A stretch of DNA of 64,000 bases, from contig OX485807.1 of NCBI GenBank assembly GCA_950295325.1, positions 27,001,666 to 27,065,665 of the forward strand. The letters are read 5' to 3'. The notes under the pieces are model-generated. The model was not told the origin of the DNA, did no database searches, and saw nothing but the letters and a program-made list of their open reading frames with translations. This DNA comes from Polytrichum commune (Eukaryota; Streptophyta; Polytrichopsida; Polytrichales; Polytrichaceae). Position numbers and translations under genes: made by a program. This document shows, piece by piece, positions 25,225 through 39,200 of the stretch (position 1 is the stretch's first letter; every line of letters begins with the position of its first letter).

Positions 25225-25390
25225 CGGCCAAAATCCTAGTGTTCCAAGACCAAACAATTGCATAATGTGATCTTTCGGTTTTCTTTATTGAGATGAAGTA
25301 TATTCTATAGCTTCCCCTAAAATGATGAGTAATTTTCTTGAAGTCTTGAACTTCAACCGGTTATTTCTCAAACTCAACCACTTCATCCGT
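25225..25390. repeat. Partial copy of dispersed foldback family H
   Basis: Segments such as TGTGATCTTTCGGTTTTCTT, 'GAAGTATATTCTATAG' and 'CTTGAACTTCAACCGGTTAT' match the right arm of the foldback at 51571-52010, and in inverse orientation 41310-41490. Confidence 0.7.
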
Positions 25391-25395
25391 AACTA

Positions 25396-25600
25396 CATTA
25401 AATATGTTATTTAGTGTCACTTAGTATTCGGAGTTACGCATTCCTATATTTGTTTACTATCTAGATGTAATTTTTTGCCAAGTCAAGATGTTAATGTTCT
25501 ATAATGTCCAAACAACCGATTTTACTTTTGTTGGTAACAAAAAATGAGATGTATAGTAAACAATTATAGCGTTATGTAATTCCAAATTGTAAGGGATAGC
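25396..25600. mobile_element. MITE family B, copy 3 (right end lost)
   Basis: Starts CATTAAATATGTTATTTAGTG after TA and shares 'TTCTATAATGTCCAAACAACC' with the other B copies. The right inverted repeat is missing; it fades near 25600. Confidence 0.75.
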
Positions 25601-25648
25601 GGTGAGGTATCCCCTTTCATTGACCCCAATTCAAGGGCCTAGGAGATA

Positions 25649-25865
25649 CACTAAATATGTTATTTAGTGTCACTTACTATTTGGAATTGGGCAATGTTAT
25701 ATATGTGTACTATATATCTCACATTTTACCATCAAATGCTAAATTGGTTGCTTAGACATTATAGACCATTAACAACTTTGCATGGCAAACTATTACATCA
25801 ATAGTGAAAAGATATAGCAATGTGTAAATCCAAATAGTAAGTGACACTACATATCATATTTAGTG
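25649..25865. mobile_element. MITE family B, copy 4
   Basis: 217 bp between TA dinucleotides. Begins CACTAAATATGTTATTTAGTG and ends CATATCATATTTAGTG. A complete, near-palindromic copy. Confidence 0.85.
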
Positions 25866-27839
25866 TAGTTTCCACCCTTATAAACCATTTCATGCTCTTG
25901 AACAAAGGAGTGAGCTAAAGTAAGGAATTGTAAGTGGGGATTTTGGGGCCAAAAGACCACTTGTCAATGAGGCCTTTCTACCTTGATTTGAGCATGATGG
26001 TCTCTTTCCATAGGAAGAGGTTGCGATTAAAATACCTTGATAGTTTAAATAGTTGTTTGTCGAGAAGTTCATAATACATAGCTCGAGTATTCCCCCTAAA
26101 CTGGAAATCGTGGGGTTAAAGGAAGAATTAGGGTCATGTGATACTGGGTCCCATGGAAAGCAACCAAGGAGTTGTGTAACGTTATGGCTTGGCAAAGACC
26201 GTACTTTGTACTAAGATACTCCCTGCCCCAATTTCGGGGCACGGATTCACATGCAACAACACTCAAGGTGGATTTACACTAGGGTCCAAGTCCAAAAGAT
26301 ATTCCAAAATTAAGCAATCCAATCGGTCAAGAGGAAAATTCTAGACCTAAAGTGTTAATAGTCGGGAACCAAAAAAAGAAAAAAAAGGCACAAATGTCAC
26401 ATCACTTTCTTGCCCGGTTTCGAAGGTCCCAATCAAGGAATTATTCCTCCTAAGTTTCTAGGACATGTACCTTAACCCTTTATTGCCTTGGGGTGCATTC
26501 CAATGAACTTGGGATTTTAATACAACCGTTGATGTTGAGGGCATTTGAGCCCATTTTCATCAACATAAGTATAGATCAGACACTTGCATATGGAGGCCAA
26601 CTTCATAATGAAGCCATGGGAACAAAAAATTCGTCACTCCGATAAAATGTGAAAGGATCCAATGGTTGCAAAGTTAAAGTGATCAAGGTGGGGCAACTAG
26701 TGTACATCTTGGTTTATTAAAATTGGATGACAATGATGGATGTGGAGTCCGAAGTAAAATATACAAACATGTACGAAATTGGCAAGTATACAATCATGAA
26801 TTTTTAAATTCTGAATTTGAAGTTCATATGCCTCTTCTACTTGAAGTCAAAGTCCATTGACCGGATGACATGTGTCTCTTACATTAATTGAACTTGGATG
26901 CCACCTTTGGAGGATGTTTACTTTGGGGTGTAGCCCATACTACAAATATAACTTATTCTTACATTGAGCAGTGAGCACCACCATCCCATGGGCATGAAAG
27001 TACTCTTCCTTGCTCAAGTTTTACTAACTTTCTATGAGGACAAAATTCACCTCATAGCATTGTTCTCCTTCATATCAATCAAAATCTAGCAGGACTTGCA
27101 CTTATCTCCGCTTGATGCATATAACAACCACCATATCAAGTGAGAGGCATGATGATATGAGCTGGCGGTTTAGAACACTCTCTTAGCAAGAAGGAGCCAT
27201 AAAGAGTTGATGTAATACACCCTTAAACATGCCTATACATCAGGTTCCAACTTAAGGGGATATGCAAGGTGCACAAAGACCTAAAAAAATGAAGAAGGCC
27301 AACTTGAAATTACGGGAAACGGGATTGCCTAATTCGAAATGAAGATGATAGATGCAAAGAGGTAAGGGTGGAAGCGCCTATAACAAACATGTCGAGCACT
27401 TGAGACTCTTAACATGTTTGCAAAAACATATAAAAAGATCAAAAGATCAAAAATTGCATAAGAAGATTTATGCAGTTGGGTTCATGATTTTATTTCTTAT
27501 TGTCGTGTGATTTACATATGATTAATGAAAGTCAATTTTTTTAGTATATTAGAAAACAATCCCCCATTTTGACATGGTTGCAACTTCATTGCAACTTACA
27601 TAACCCCGCCCCAAGTTGATAGTGTTGAGCGTTGGCTTTTTGTCTCTCTCAACTATTGATTTACGCAATCCTTATAATTATATCATTGGTAATTCATCCC
27701 GAAGCATGTACTTGTCCCATAGTTGCCCACTTTGGACAAAATCTTACAAGTGGGAGTCGGGTCACTAACGGAGTTAAGTGTTTTTACCTTGAAATTGGAT
27801 GCTAGAGTTCATGGGGGCCAAATAACCATGTTTTGTACT
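25866..27839. other. Intergenic, no gene recognised
   Basis: Only short interrupted frames on either strand. I see no convincing domain, RNA gene or element boundary here. Confidence 0.5.
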
Positions 27840-27841
27840 TA

Positions 27842-28887
27842 CACCATTTATGATATTTAGTATCACACATGTATTAGTGTCACTTGCCTTATTTTGAGGC
27901 ATATGCAAGGTTATTCTAATATCAACAACTTCATTATTAGTGTCACCTCATGACATTTGACATTCAAGTGCGTTTACTAATATCTTAGCATGAGGCTTGA
28001 GTATGTTCAATAGTGTTATGAGGTGGGTGTATCTCTATGTTACAGAATGGTCTACAAGTTGACTAAAAGCATACATAAATGACACTTGGCATTGATGCCT
28101 TCCGCTTGCATATTAAAATGTAAACACATGACACTCGCCATTATTGGGCTCGACAAATATCTTCCCCTTGCATACTAAAACACACAACTATCAACCTCAA
28201 GTATCCCAATATGTTGTGCTAAATGTCAAAATATAAACAAATTTTCACGTAAAATAGTGACGAATAGTATCATATTGGCAATTTGAATACATAACACTTT
28301 GAAACCTCAAGGCATCTAGTTTGGGCCCTTTCACAAATGATGTACACAACACTAAGGGCCACTTCACACTATGGCCGTCCAAGTCGAGAGGCCGTGGGAT
28401 TGAATGGCCAAACTTTTGTTGGGAGTCCAATGAAATGGGTTGAAAATAGCCAACAAAATATAGGAATTGGAGCCTTCAGCTGAGCATAGTATGAAGCCTC
28501 TAAAGGCCAAGCCCAAAGTCCAAAGGAAGAAGGAGCATCCCATTTTTATTCCCTGCCAAAAACAACCCCTCCAATCTAACGGCCAAGATCTTGTCAATTT
28601 TTTTGGAAAAAAATAATTATAATGAAAAAAAATCAACCACCTCTTGCCCATAGTTTGGGTTTCCATTCTTGTCCGACCCAAACTTTCTTTGAGAGTCCGT
28701 CGCCTTGGTCAAAAAATACTGCCATGTAGGCATTTTGAAGAGCGACGACTGCCTTTGGACTTTGGCCTCTAGTGTGAAGGGTCGAGAGGCCAAATTATGG
28801 GTTTCTTGCAATCTGATTGGTGGAGATCCACAACCTCTTGACCTTTGGCCATAGTGTGAACCGGCCCTAAATACCATAAACGGTGTA
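27842..28887. mobile_element. MITE family C, copy 2, split by a nested family D MITE
   Basis: Left end ACACCATTTATGATATTTAG and right end CTAAATACCATAAACGGTGT are inverted copies, with TA outside each. Without the 512-bp insertion and its 3-bp duplication the element is about 531 bp, matching copy 1 at 22069-22592. Confidence 0.82.
28356..28867. mobile_element. MITE family D inserted inside family C
   Basis: Ends are GGGCCACTTCACACTATGGCC and GGCCATAGTGTGAACCGGCCC. TAA is duplicated at 28353-28355 and 28868-28870. Family C sequence continues directly on both sides, so this insertion is younger than its host element. Confidence 0.87.
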
Positions 28888-28889
28888 GT

Positions 28890-29800
28890 ACCGACTCCCT
28901 TTTCCCCATTTGAGGGGATACTTGAAGAAGCGACATAACATGAATGTGCTTGTCTACAAGGATCCAACTCCATGGACACTTCTCAACCTATGAAGCTTTG
29001 TCTATAAGCCTAGCAAAGCCTACCCTCTTTAGACCGAGGTTGAAACATAAAGACCGAGCTTGTCTATAAGCCTAGCAAAGCCTACCCTCAATACTTTGCA
29101 AGCCATCTTCATATTAATAAACAATTCAATGCACATATGCAACCCTTTGAGATGATTCCCAAGGACATTGAGACACATGCTCTCCCCACTTACTAATGTT
29201 AGAAACATGGAGCGAAACATGCTTGATGTGCAATATAATCATAAGGGATGCCGAAACACGGGAATTGTCGGGTACAAGGGCCTTATGTGGTCGGTCGCTC
29301 TTCTTAATTGAGCACCTATGGATTTCAATGGCATATGGTGAAGTCTGTAGTCAAGAAGAGACACCAAAAGGACATGTGTTATGATGCGATTGGACTACGT
29401 GCTCAAAATATGTTTAGGTTCAGTAGTTAGCATAATTGGACAAAACGCATGTGTGATCGTTTAAAAGGAAAAGAGGGATTCTTCACTTTGACCTCCTATA
29501 ACTTTTGCACCTCAATCCATATTTTTTAAACTCTTTGCCAAATTTATTTACGCGTTTCTATAAACAAATGAAATTACCATGTTGTGCTATCATCAATAAA
29601 CTACTAATAGTTGTTGCAATCTATTGAAAGAATGCCTTGGAATGGGAACCTTTCTATAGGTGATTGCAACTTTAGCTACTACAACAAAATGAAAAAGAAC
29701 GGGGCAAAAACCTGCATTAACGCAGTAGTATGTGAAAAGAACATCAATAGTGCTCATGCATGGGGGCCAACTAGAGAGAGAGAGAGAGAGAGAGATTTAT
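28890..29800. other. Gene-free region with short direct repeat and (AG)n
   Basis: A ~37-bp phrase (CTTGTCTATAAGCCTAGCAA..) occurs twice, at about 28997 and 29058. An (AG)n microsatellite lies at about 29774-29794. No gene recognised. Confidence 0.5.
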
Positions 29801-30449
29801 TATGAGGATACATGCAAGTAATGCCATGACATACCCACTGTGACAATGAGTGCCACTGTGCCTACAACAACTTTAACAAAAATGAAAAAAAAACTTATTC
29901 CAATATCTTTGTCCGCATGTTGAACATGGGATGAATGCCAATTCAGGACCAATTAAGAAAGGAATTAGGAGGGGGGGGGGTTGCTTAGAGAGGTTTTGTG
30001 CTTAAAGACAATAAATTATTTATGGGGTTTTATCCAAGTGATATCATGGAATAAGAATTTCACAACGATGTTGAATGCCACCATGATTACTGTAACATTT
30101 TTTTTAAATGGCAAAAGATAATCATTAAGAGTTTCTATCCAAGAAATATCATGGAACATGAATCTTACAATGACAATGAACGTCACTTGGCTACTGTAAC
30201 AAAACAAAAACAAAAACAAAAACGTACATTGATAGTTTGTGGAATGAAATTTGTCAATGGGTTGGGCAATTGAGAGCTAAATTATTGGGATATTTATGGA
30301 GTTTATACTTAAAAAGACAAATTAAATGAAATTTAATTACAAGTTTTGATCCAAGTAACGACATGAAATAGGATTCTTAGAATGATGGTGAACGCCACTT
30401 GGCTACTACACATATCAAAATGAAGTAAAATACCATAGTTTGTGGAATA

Positions 30450-30486
<37 letters not shown>

Positions 30487-31440
30487 ATGACAACCAAGAG
30501 ACCAATTAGGCATATGCTCATGGGGTTATATTCAGAAAGAAAAGCATTAATTATGAGGATTTATCCAAGTCATTATATGCAATGGGAACTACTACAATGA
30601 TGAACGCCACCATGGCTACTTCAAAAAAAAATGAGAGAAAATAACACACACATAAGTACATTAAATGTGATATTTAGTATCATATGGTATTTATGTCACT
30701 ATGGTAACTTTTCGGATGACAAGTTCTTATGAATAAGCGAGCAAGTACTATCATGAACAATGGATGAGTTCATCCATTGGCCAAAACCTTACCTTCTCTA
30801 GTCAGCAACTTGTGATGAATACATCGTCATGGATGAATTGAAATTTGGATGAACATTCACTTGGTGAGTGACAGTAATTGCAGCACTATAAATCTACAAT
30901 CCCCCAAATAATTTACAAGGAATGGCAAATAATGTTGGGTTAACAATTAGTGTTGGTGACAATTACTATCGAGCAAAGACAATTAGAATCGGTGACCCTA
31001 AATATCACATGTAGTGTAGTTCATAATGAGCTTCTATCCAAGTCATTCGTTCCATAGAATAGGAATTATACTATGACGGTGGTGAGTGCCACTTGGCAAC
31101 TATAACGAAATGATTAACATACATTGATACCCATAGTCCATGGAATGAGCGACATAGTCGATCGGACAAGAACTATGAGCTATATTCGGGGCAACTTATG
31201 ACGGTTATATGTAAGAAGATGACCAAATTAATTAAGAGTTTCTATCCAAGTCGTTCGTTCCATGATAGAGTAGCTAGGGATCATACTATGACGGTGGTGA
31301 GCGCCACTTGGCAACTATAACAAAAAATGATTAACATACATTGATACCCATACTAGGCCCATGGAATGAACAATATCAAAGGGACGGCAATGGGGAGCTA
31401 AATTAGGAGGATGCTTATGGGGGTTATATCCAGAAAGAAT
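29800..31440. repeat. Diverged tandem repeats (~105/210-bp period)
   Basis: The phrase 'TATCCAAGTNNT..ATGGAATA..', followed by 'ATGGTGAACGCCACTTGGCTACT', recurs near 30029, 30137, 30351, 30555, 31037 and 31253. A family A MITE (30659-31016) sits inside the array, and a (TA)n run lies at about 30452-30482. No protein frame spans the units. Confidence 0.72.
30659..31016. mobile_element. MITE family A, copy 2
   Basis: 358 bp, flanked by TA. Ends are CATTAAATGTG and CACATGTAGTG. It aligns with copies 6427-6798 and 47983-48345 over its length and interrupts the surrounding tandem repeats. Confidence 0.85.
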
Positions 31441-33261
31441 AGACATTAATTAATAATTAGGAGGTGGGCGGAAATAGGGGAAGCCCAAATTTTCACATGG
31501 CCAAGTGACAGGGCAAGCTCAGCAGAGGAGGAAGGAAGAAGAACGAAAGGAAGGAGAACGAAGAAAACAAACGAGCTTGCTTGCTGGTCGCCCGCCCAAG
31601 CCCAGTCCCCAAACCCTAGCGCGCGATCCCCATGCTGGCTGGCATCGATTCCACATGACCCGATGCTCCCCGCGACCGCCATGGCATCGGCACGGGTGCG
31701 GCATGACGGCGACAAAAAAAATTACGCGCGATTTGAGCCCGGGACGCATCGAAACGGCTGTGAAGAGCATGAGGTGCGCGGGGTAGGGTGTTTCGCAAAT
31801 TATGGGCTGCCAAATTTGAGGGGTTCGGGGAGCCTTAGGGTTTAGGATCAAGGGTAGGGATTGCGATGCTGCTTGCAATGTGTAATTTATGGGGAGCGTC
31901 ATTTTTGGGAGGGGATTTGAGGGAAGGCGATGAGAGTCTGTACGCGTATGTGTGTGTTTTGAATGGTTATGGATGGCTGTGGTTATGGAAGTGTATGAAT
32001 TGCGATGGTGAGTTGGAGTTTGAGGAGGTGAAAGGTAAGGTTAAGGGTTTTGTTTTTTGTTTGTTTTTGCTTTGACGGTGTCCCTGTTTCGATCCTCCAG
32101 GCCTGTGATGGTGTGAGCGGCATGAGATTAGGATGGGTTTTGGATGATAGGAGGCACTGGGCTTTTTTTCCTTCCTGTAGCACTGGATTTTGCGAGAATT
32201 GCTCACAATGAGGATCTTGTAGGGGGCTTGAATTGAATTTAGATTTGAATTGCCGTCCACTTTTGCACCAGAAGAGCGATAATGATGAGCCGATGATCCT
32301 ATGATCCTCCCCTCATTTTATTTTTTATGAGGTGAGGTTATGTGTGTACAGTGGACGTGTTCATGGACGTGTCTGGAATTTAGCACGTGTTGATGTGGCC
32401 CTCCCTCCAATTATTGCAAATGTCGTGTGTCTCATTGCGCCCAAAGTTTACGAGTTGCAGTCTTGGTGGAGCTTGGAAGCCTCAGGAATTTGAGGTTGTG
32501 AGCTTCATTCGCAGGGTTGTGATTGCTGCACACATGGTCCCAGCTTGCATAATGAGGATCTTGTGGTCATACTTACAGGTTCAGACTTTGAAGCTTGCCC
32601 GCCCTCTAAACAGCTGCAAAACCTGAAATGATTATGGCATGACTCTTAGAGAATAGTAGGGTCAGGAGTTAAAAATGGTTTTGCCTCTGAAGTTCTTCTT
32701 CGCTGTTCAGCATTGCTGTATGTTATGAGCCGTGGACGTCGACTGGTTCTTTTAGTCGGGGTGCTTGGAAAAGTCTTCTGTGAGATACTCAGCGATTGCT
32801 CCACCATGGGATTTCTGGTGTTAAGTTTTCTTGTTTTAAGGGTATATATATGTGTATGGTTGTTTGAAGGCTGTCGGTACTGTACTTTTGAGATAATGGA
32901 CCGTAATGCCTATGTCATCAGTGGACGCGAGTTAAGTCGTCTAGTTCTTAAAGTACCTCCAGCAGCAGATTACATCTCTCTTGTGGCTTTTATTTGATGT
33001 GCAGGTGCTTGTCAACAACTGTGAAGGTTGAACAGTTTGAAGATGGAGAATGAATTCGACCATTCCTCCTCTTTGATGTGAAATGGACTCATGCACACAT
33101 GACATGGTTTCAAAATTTATATTACATGTGAACTGGGACTTCAAAAGAAGTTACCGGATGGGAGGAGATTTTATGTAGATAGGGTTGCAGGATATATGGC
33201 AAAGAGGTGATGAGGTAGTCCAGTTTGTGGCACCGGCGTGGTGCCTTTTTTTTTGGTAACA
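31441..33261 (+). promoter_or_regulatory. Promoter and 5' leader of the large nuclear-type gene
   Basis: From about 31500 to 31900 the sequence is much richer in G and C than its surroundings, with a purine-rich (GGAAGAA)n stretch, as at plant transcription starts. Donor-like sites (GTGAAAG/GTAAGG near 32032) and an acceptor-like TGTGCAG near 33004 suggest a spliced leader. No conserved coding sequence precedes the ATG at 33262. Confidence 0.45.
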
Positions 33262-36200
33262 ATGGCATCTTTACAAAGATTGGGTATCACACATTTGAGC
33301 AACTCAGATGGAGGATTCCATAGTACTGGGGGTTCTCATCGGAGTCTAAATGTGAGCTTAGAAAAGTCTCATAATTCTAGAGATGGCCATGAGGGTCGAG
33401 TTGGGGCAGGGAGTACTCCACAAGGAGCTGGACCATCGTCTCAGGGGGAGCTTTTGCCATTGTCAAGTGTTCTCTGCCTTACCCCTGTTGCATTGGGGGA
33501 TCCCAAAGGCAACAGGCATGTGGAACTGCGGAGGGCCATCAACGCGGCAACTGGCTCACAAGTCGAGGATCCAACACTCGGGAATCTGCAGGCGAAATCG
33601 TTGGAAAGTATGGGTGTTGAAGATCTTAAGCGCGTGAGGATAAGCCTTTTAGACAATGCACGGCGGTCTAGGTATGCAAAGGTTTTATTTAGTACCCATT
33701 AAGATCTTAGCATAGTTCATTGCAAGAATCTCCGGCTGAGCATCTGAGATTAAACCTAGTTCCTCATAATTCCTCCTGCACTAAACGATTTGGTTTGGAG
33801 CAGGCTTGGCTCATCCCTGCCAGTCAAGTTCTTAGTTTCTAATGGAGAGTCGTGAAATTAAGGCTGTGAGAGTGGCTTCTGGTGGTGCTGCCCTTTTAGT
33901 GATCATGATGCAAGAGGATACTTGTGTCATGGTACATGACACTCCATATTATGTTTAAGCCTGTGTTAAACAATCATAGTAGTTGTGGATACTCAAAATT
34001 CATAGGTTAACAAAGAAGGAAATGGCAGCTAAAGTGTCCAGATGTTTCAAAAGCAGGTATTACAGTGTCCTAGGTTCTGAGTACACGAGTGACCTCTCTA
34101 TCTATTCCTGCTGAGGTGAAGCAGCATGCTTTGCCTTTTTGTGAATGATGTCCCTTGTATTATCAATGTCTGAGATTGAGTTGGTTTGGCAGAGAACGTT
34201 GCCAGCACTTATCAGAGGCAGTTATTAAGCTGGATAGATTCCATAATTCATTACAACAACGAAAGCGATGTCGAATTGAGTCCTTGCCAACTCAAAGACC
34301 TGCAGGAAGTAATCAGGTCACAAAGGCACCCAATTCGAGTGCTATTACTTACACCTTGGAGCCCACTTCTCAACATAAAGGAGGTGATAAAGCCAAGAGT
34401 GGCATCATCAACAAACGAGTTCGGACGTCCTTGGCGGATGTACGGGTATAAAGCTTCGTTCCAGTTCTAATATGGTATTAGTACAGGTCATGTATGCAAC
34501 TATTACTCTTTGTCTGTCTGTCTTTTTTTGTTTTGTCTAAGGTTTTGGTTTGAATTGTGCATTCTCCAGCCTGAGGGGCGACCCAGCAACTTGAGTGTAC
34601 AGAGATCATCTGGTATACAAGATAGAGAAAGAGACCCCAAGCCAAGTATCTTTCTTTCTTCCCCAGTTGTAGAGAAGGTGCCCATTCATGTGGGAAGCAG
34701 TGACGGATGGGAGAAAACAAAGATGAAGGGGAGGAGGTCTGCAACTATCAAGAATGATGTCCTGGTGCCCAGTGGGCCTACAGATGGAGAACGTGAACAC
34801 AGAGGGATTGCCCAAAATCACCGCCTCAGTGTTGAGGGACGGTCACGACCAAGTGAAGGTCATGGGTTCAGGTCAGTGATGGGTTCAGGTCACTGGTGTA
34901 TGGTCGTATTATCTTGTTACATTATATATCTGATCTATTGTGGCATTAGATTTAGTGTGCCACATATTTATTGTGGGTCACATGAATATTGAAACTCTCT
35001 AAAATATATGTGTTGTCTTGTCACAAATTACTGAAGCCTCTTGTCTTTGTGCCACCTACTAAATTGTCTATGCCACTTGTCATACTTTACTGATCCACAT
35101 TAAACTTTGTTCATGGTAAATCATGTAGTCCATGGTAATAAACAGGTGGCACATTTTATTGTAAACAGAAATTAGTGTAATTTTCATTGTTGTGGGTCGA
35201 TGATGAATAGCGTGGTCCACACAAAATTAGATAGTGTAGTTTCCAGATTCTTGCTTAAGTTCTCTTCAAAAGCATTGAAGCACACTTTCAAGAGTGTGAA
35301 TGACATAAACTAAGTCTTTGCCATGTGATATCCACAGGTCAGGACCTGTGAATGGCATCACATCGATGCAGAAAGACTTGTCAGTTCAGTCAAATGGATC
35401 AACACGAGGAAGTAAAGGTGATTGTGATACTGCAGTCCATGGTGGAGACAAGGGAGATCGTCCGGCTTTAGCAGAGCATGAGCGATCTTCCTCAAAGAGT
35501 GGAATCAAGTACGCATTGATATGCTTCTGTTAGTAACATCTGTTGCATCGTTGTTTGTATAAATGGGCCGATATCAGTGGTATAAGTTTATGGTTTGATT
35601 AATGGTAACTACCTTGTGATCTTATGTTATAGTATAAAGCTTAGCTGCACTTTGAATAAATTAAACATCTCTTGGATTCCTTGCAGGATCTGAAGATTAT
35701 ACTTATCATTGTAAGATTGCCCAGTTGAGGGGTTCAGGATAGATGTCATATCAATAGAATACATTTATCTGTTATTTCTTAGTTGTGACTATACATATGT
35801 CTTATATTAGACGTCACTTTTGCAGGGTATCTTGTCAAGAGGATGCACGCGCTGCTTGTCCTGCTGTCTCAACAAAAGCAAAGGGGGCAAGAGCACCTAG
35901 ATCGAATTTAGTTGCAGGTTCAAATCAGTTTGTAAATCCAAGCCGTTCATCCTTAACAGATGTTCAAGAGAAACCATTTGTCACAGCTCCACCTAAACCC
36001 CATGTCCCATCTGGAGCCACCAATCGTAAGAGACCTGCCCCTGCAGGATCATCTTCACCACCTGTGGCTTCCTGGGGAAGCTCTCGACCTCAGAAAATGG
36101 CTCGAGTGGCCAGGCGTGTAAATTTACCCCCAATTAGTGTCTCAACCCCACCGAAAGAAGACAGGAATGGGGTTACAGAATTGAGCATCCCATGCCAGGA

Positions 36201-39200
36201 TGGAATTGGTACGGTGCGCAGCCCTAGTCCTAGGTCCACCCCTCCCACTCTCGCAGCTTCGAATCTTGTGAAACAAGTGACAACATCTAGTACTCATATC
36301 CTCCAACAAAATAAATCACGAAATGATAGGTTAAATGCTTCCCTAGGGGTTTTGGATGGTGACGACCTGGGCGATCATCATAGCCATAAACCAAAGGAGA
36401 AAGTTAAGTCACAAGAAAGTGTGGTTACGGAGAACAAGGCAATAAATCCTAGTAAAAAATTGGGAAGTGTGGTCCCGACGGCAAAGAAAGCAAGGGTTGT
36501 AGCAACGGAGGAGATTGGTGGGGGGGATGTTGTGAGGCGGCAAAGCCGGATGGGCAGAGGGTCAGTAGCCTCGCGTGTGCCAGCTGTCATGTCTCCCCCT
36601 CAAAAGGTGGAAGTTTCTCCAGTAAATGCAAAGCCCACCAGAGCTGCAAGGGCTACTGTGGAGACTAAGGCTGTCGGGTAGGTTATTTCGGAACCTGTCA
36701 CAGTTTTTGGGACCCCATCGTCATTCCCCTTCCATCCCCTTCCCCTTTTAAAATTTTAGGACACACAGTGCGTATTGTAAACATGTTCCACTTTCTTAGA
36801 TGCTTGATGTTTACAGAAACATGTATTAAGAACTGTGTAATAAGTCTAATTATTTTTATTTTCCTTCTCCCTGTGCATTAGAGTGTGCACAAGGATCTCA
36901 AAGATCAGATTGTACTGAAGGCAATGCATATTACTTTTCATAAACTATATAGGTTGTCTTTTGCAATTCCTTAGATGCATTCTGTCCACATGATCTGTGG
37001 TCTTAAAGAGTTATCTTGTTAAGCGAGCCTCTCTTGTTTCCAACTGAAGCTACCTCTCCTACTTCTCCTTCAAAAAGAACCAGTTCTGCAGAGTGGCTAC
37101 ATTTGCTGTATTCCACTTGCTTTCAGGTTTAAGAATAGTAAATTTACAGAAGGTTATGAATTTCTTGCAGAGCTGGACGACCAATAACAAAGAAAGGAAC
37201 CAATGACCGGAAAGGTGCAACTAGATCTCGGCGTATACCAGGAAATAGTCCTAGCGAGTTGTCAGGTATGAACACATTTTTCTACTCTCTGCAATCAACA
37301 ACACTTCAACTTGAATATCTTGTGATCCATACATTCTACCTATATAGACTTATATCGTTGTCTGGCTAAAATGGTGCAAGAACTGTGTTGATATTGAATG
37401 TTGTCATTGTGTTTGTTATAGATTTCTGGATGACTGATTTAGATTTTTTGTTGCACACTTTTCGCAGGCGAGGAAGATGATGATCATGAACATCTGGTCA
37501 GGGCAGTTCGGCAGGCAGTAGAGTTCAGTGGTCAGTAATTTATCCTTTGGCTGCTAATAAGTACATGTTGGGAGCACACAACTGAACATAAATGTAGTTT
37601 CTGAGATAGGCAGTTAGCAACAATAAGGGGACAGTCTGTAGTACGTATGCTGAAAAAGTAGGTTATTCTAATCTACCAGTCAAAATGTCTCTCAGGTGAA
37701 TTGCGTAAAATCCAAGTTAAATTTAACCAAGGTGCTCCAAAAGAATGGCATGTCTTGAAGTTCAAGTAGACAGGTGCACTTTCTTTCTCGTCCATAGTGT
37801 CTTTTCTGCTAAATAGAAATAATTTAGACAGGGCATAAATTTGTGGGAATCTGTCACTAAACCTGTCATAAATGTGTCTGTGCAGTTGCTGCGTGCCCGA
37901 GCGATTTCTGGAAACAAGTTGAAGCATATTTTGCATATATAACTCCTGATGACCTGACTTTCCTGCATGATCAAGTACAGCCACCCTTTCTTCACCTTTT
38001 CTGCTGCTTTCTCTTAGATGTTACTCTGACAACCCCTCTTGTGGAGATACGTAGAACATCCATGAAGTAAACATGGTGCATAAATCTTGGAGTGTGTTGC
38101 ATCACCAGTTGTGCTCAATGCAATCTTGCTGTACGCCTTGTGGAAGTGAATGACATGACCAGTTGTGGCTGTTGGTGACTGCTTAACCCTGAAAGGGCCT
38201 GTGAGGCCCATTGTGGGCCTCAAGGTGTCATACGGAGGGTATTAAGATTACTTCTTTTTATTTTAGCTGAAGGTGACAAAAGAGACCCTATCTTAAATTA
38301 GTCCATTTATTTAATGAATTATTCCAATCGAAGCATACACATGTGAAATATATTATAGGGTGATTTGAGCTGGTATAAATGACTAGACTCAACTACACAC
38401 TATGCATCTCTAAACACCATTGTCATAAATGACTTCATTTTTCTTCCGTCATTGATTAGGTTGTGCTAAATACACATCCAATATCCTAGAGAAAATAAGA
38501 TATTATCTCAATACTTGTTGGGGTTCCGTACAAATCGTCACTTATCCTGTATAAACACCCCCCTGGTCCTTTAAGGCTCAAAAGTAGACTCTTCTAGTTT
38601 TGCATCTTGTCGTGTGCACCATAGGTTTGAGAAAGTATGAGATAACTTTTATGCATCATGTGATAACACCAAAAAGTGTATGCTTATGACAGATAAGTGT
38701 GGTGGGAGAAGATACTGTGTCACTGTCCCAGATGCTGGATGAAGGGAGCAACTCCTTGGACCAAGCCAATGGAGATTGCAAGAGTCATGGATATTCTTCA
38801 GGAATTACGTGTAACTCGAAGGAAGGAAAGAGAGAGCAGGACTCAAGAAGAGGAGGAGTGGGCAGGGTTTGGTTTGAGAAAATTTTCCCACTCTCTCAAC
38901 GTCTGGTGTCTGCATTTATCAATGAGGATCAGGCAGACAATTGTCAGATGATTTCTGATGAGGAAGCTTGCGTAGATCAAGACTCTGATTTGCCGATACA
39001 ACCACATAGTTGCATGGACCACAATAGAGAAGACCTGATGAAAGGTGAAACTGACTGTGATATTGTTAAGTCAGAGTTTGTACAATGGAGAGCAGGTGCC
39101 TGTGAAGGTCCAGTGAGCAGGTGTTCACCAAATATTGATGGACATGTTGGATATTTGGAGGTTGATGATCAAGGTATGTTTGCAGGTATTACTGAGTTTT

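Noticed and set aside
34935-35240. Possible further MITE in intron 3 of the large gene
   Set aside because: Words such as GTGGGTCGATGATGAATAG and TTAGTGTG also occur near 41690 and near the left edge, but no clean paired ends or flanking duplication could be fixed.
36378-36590. Minus-strand frame opposite exon 5 of the large gene
   Set aside because: Shadow of a Lys/Ser-rich coding exon; no independent support.
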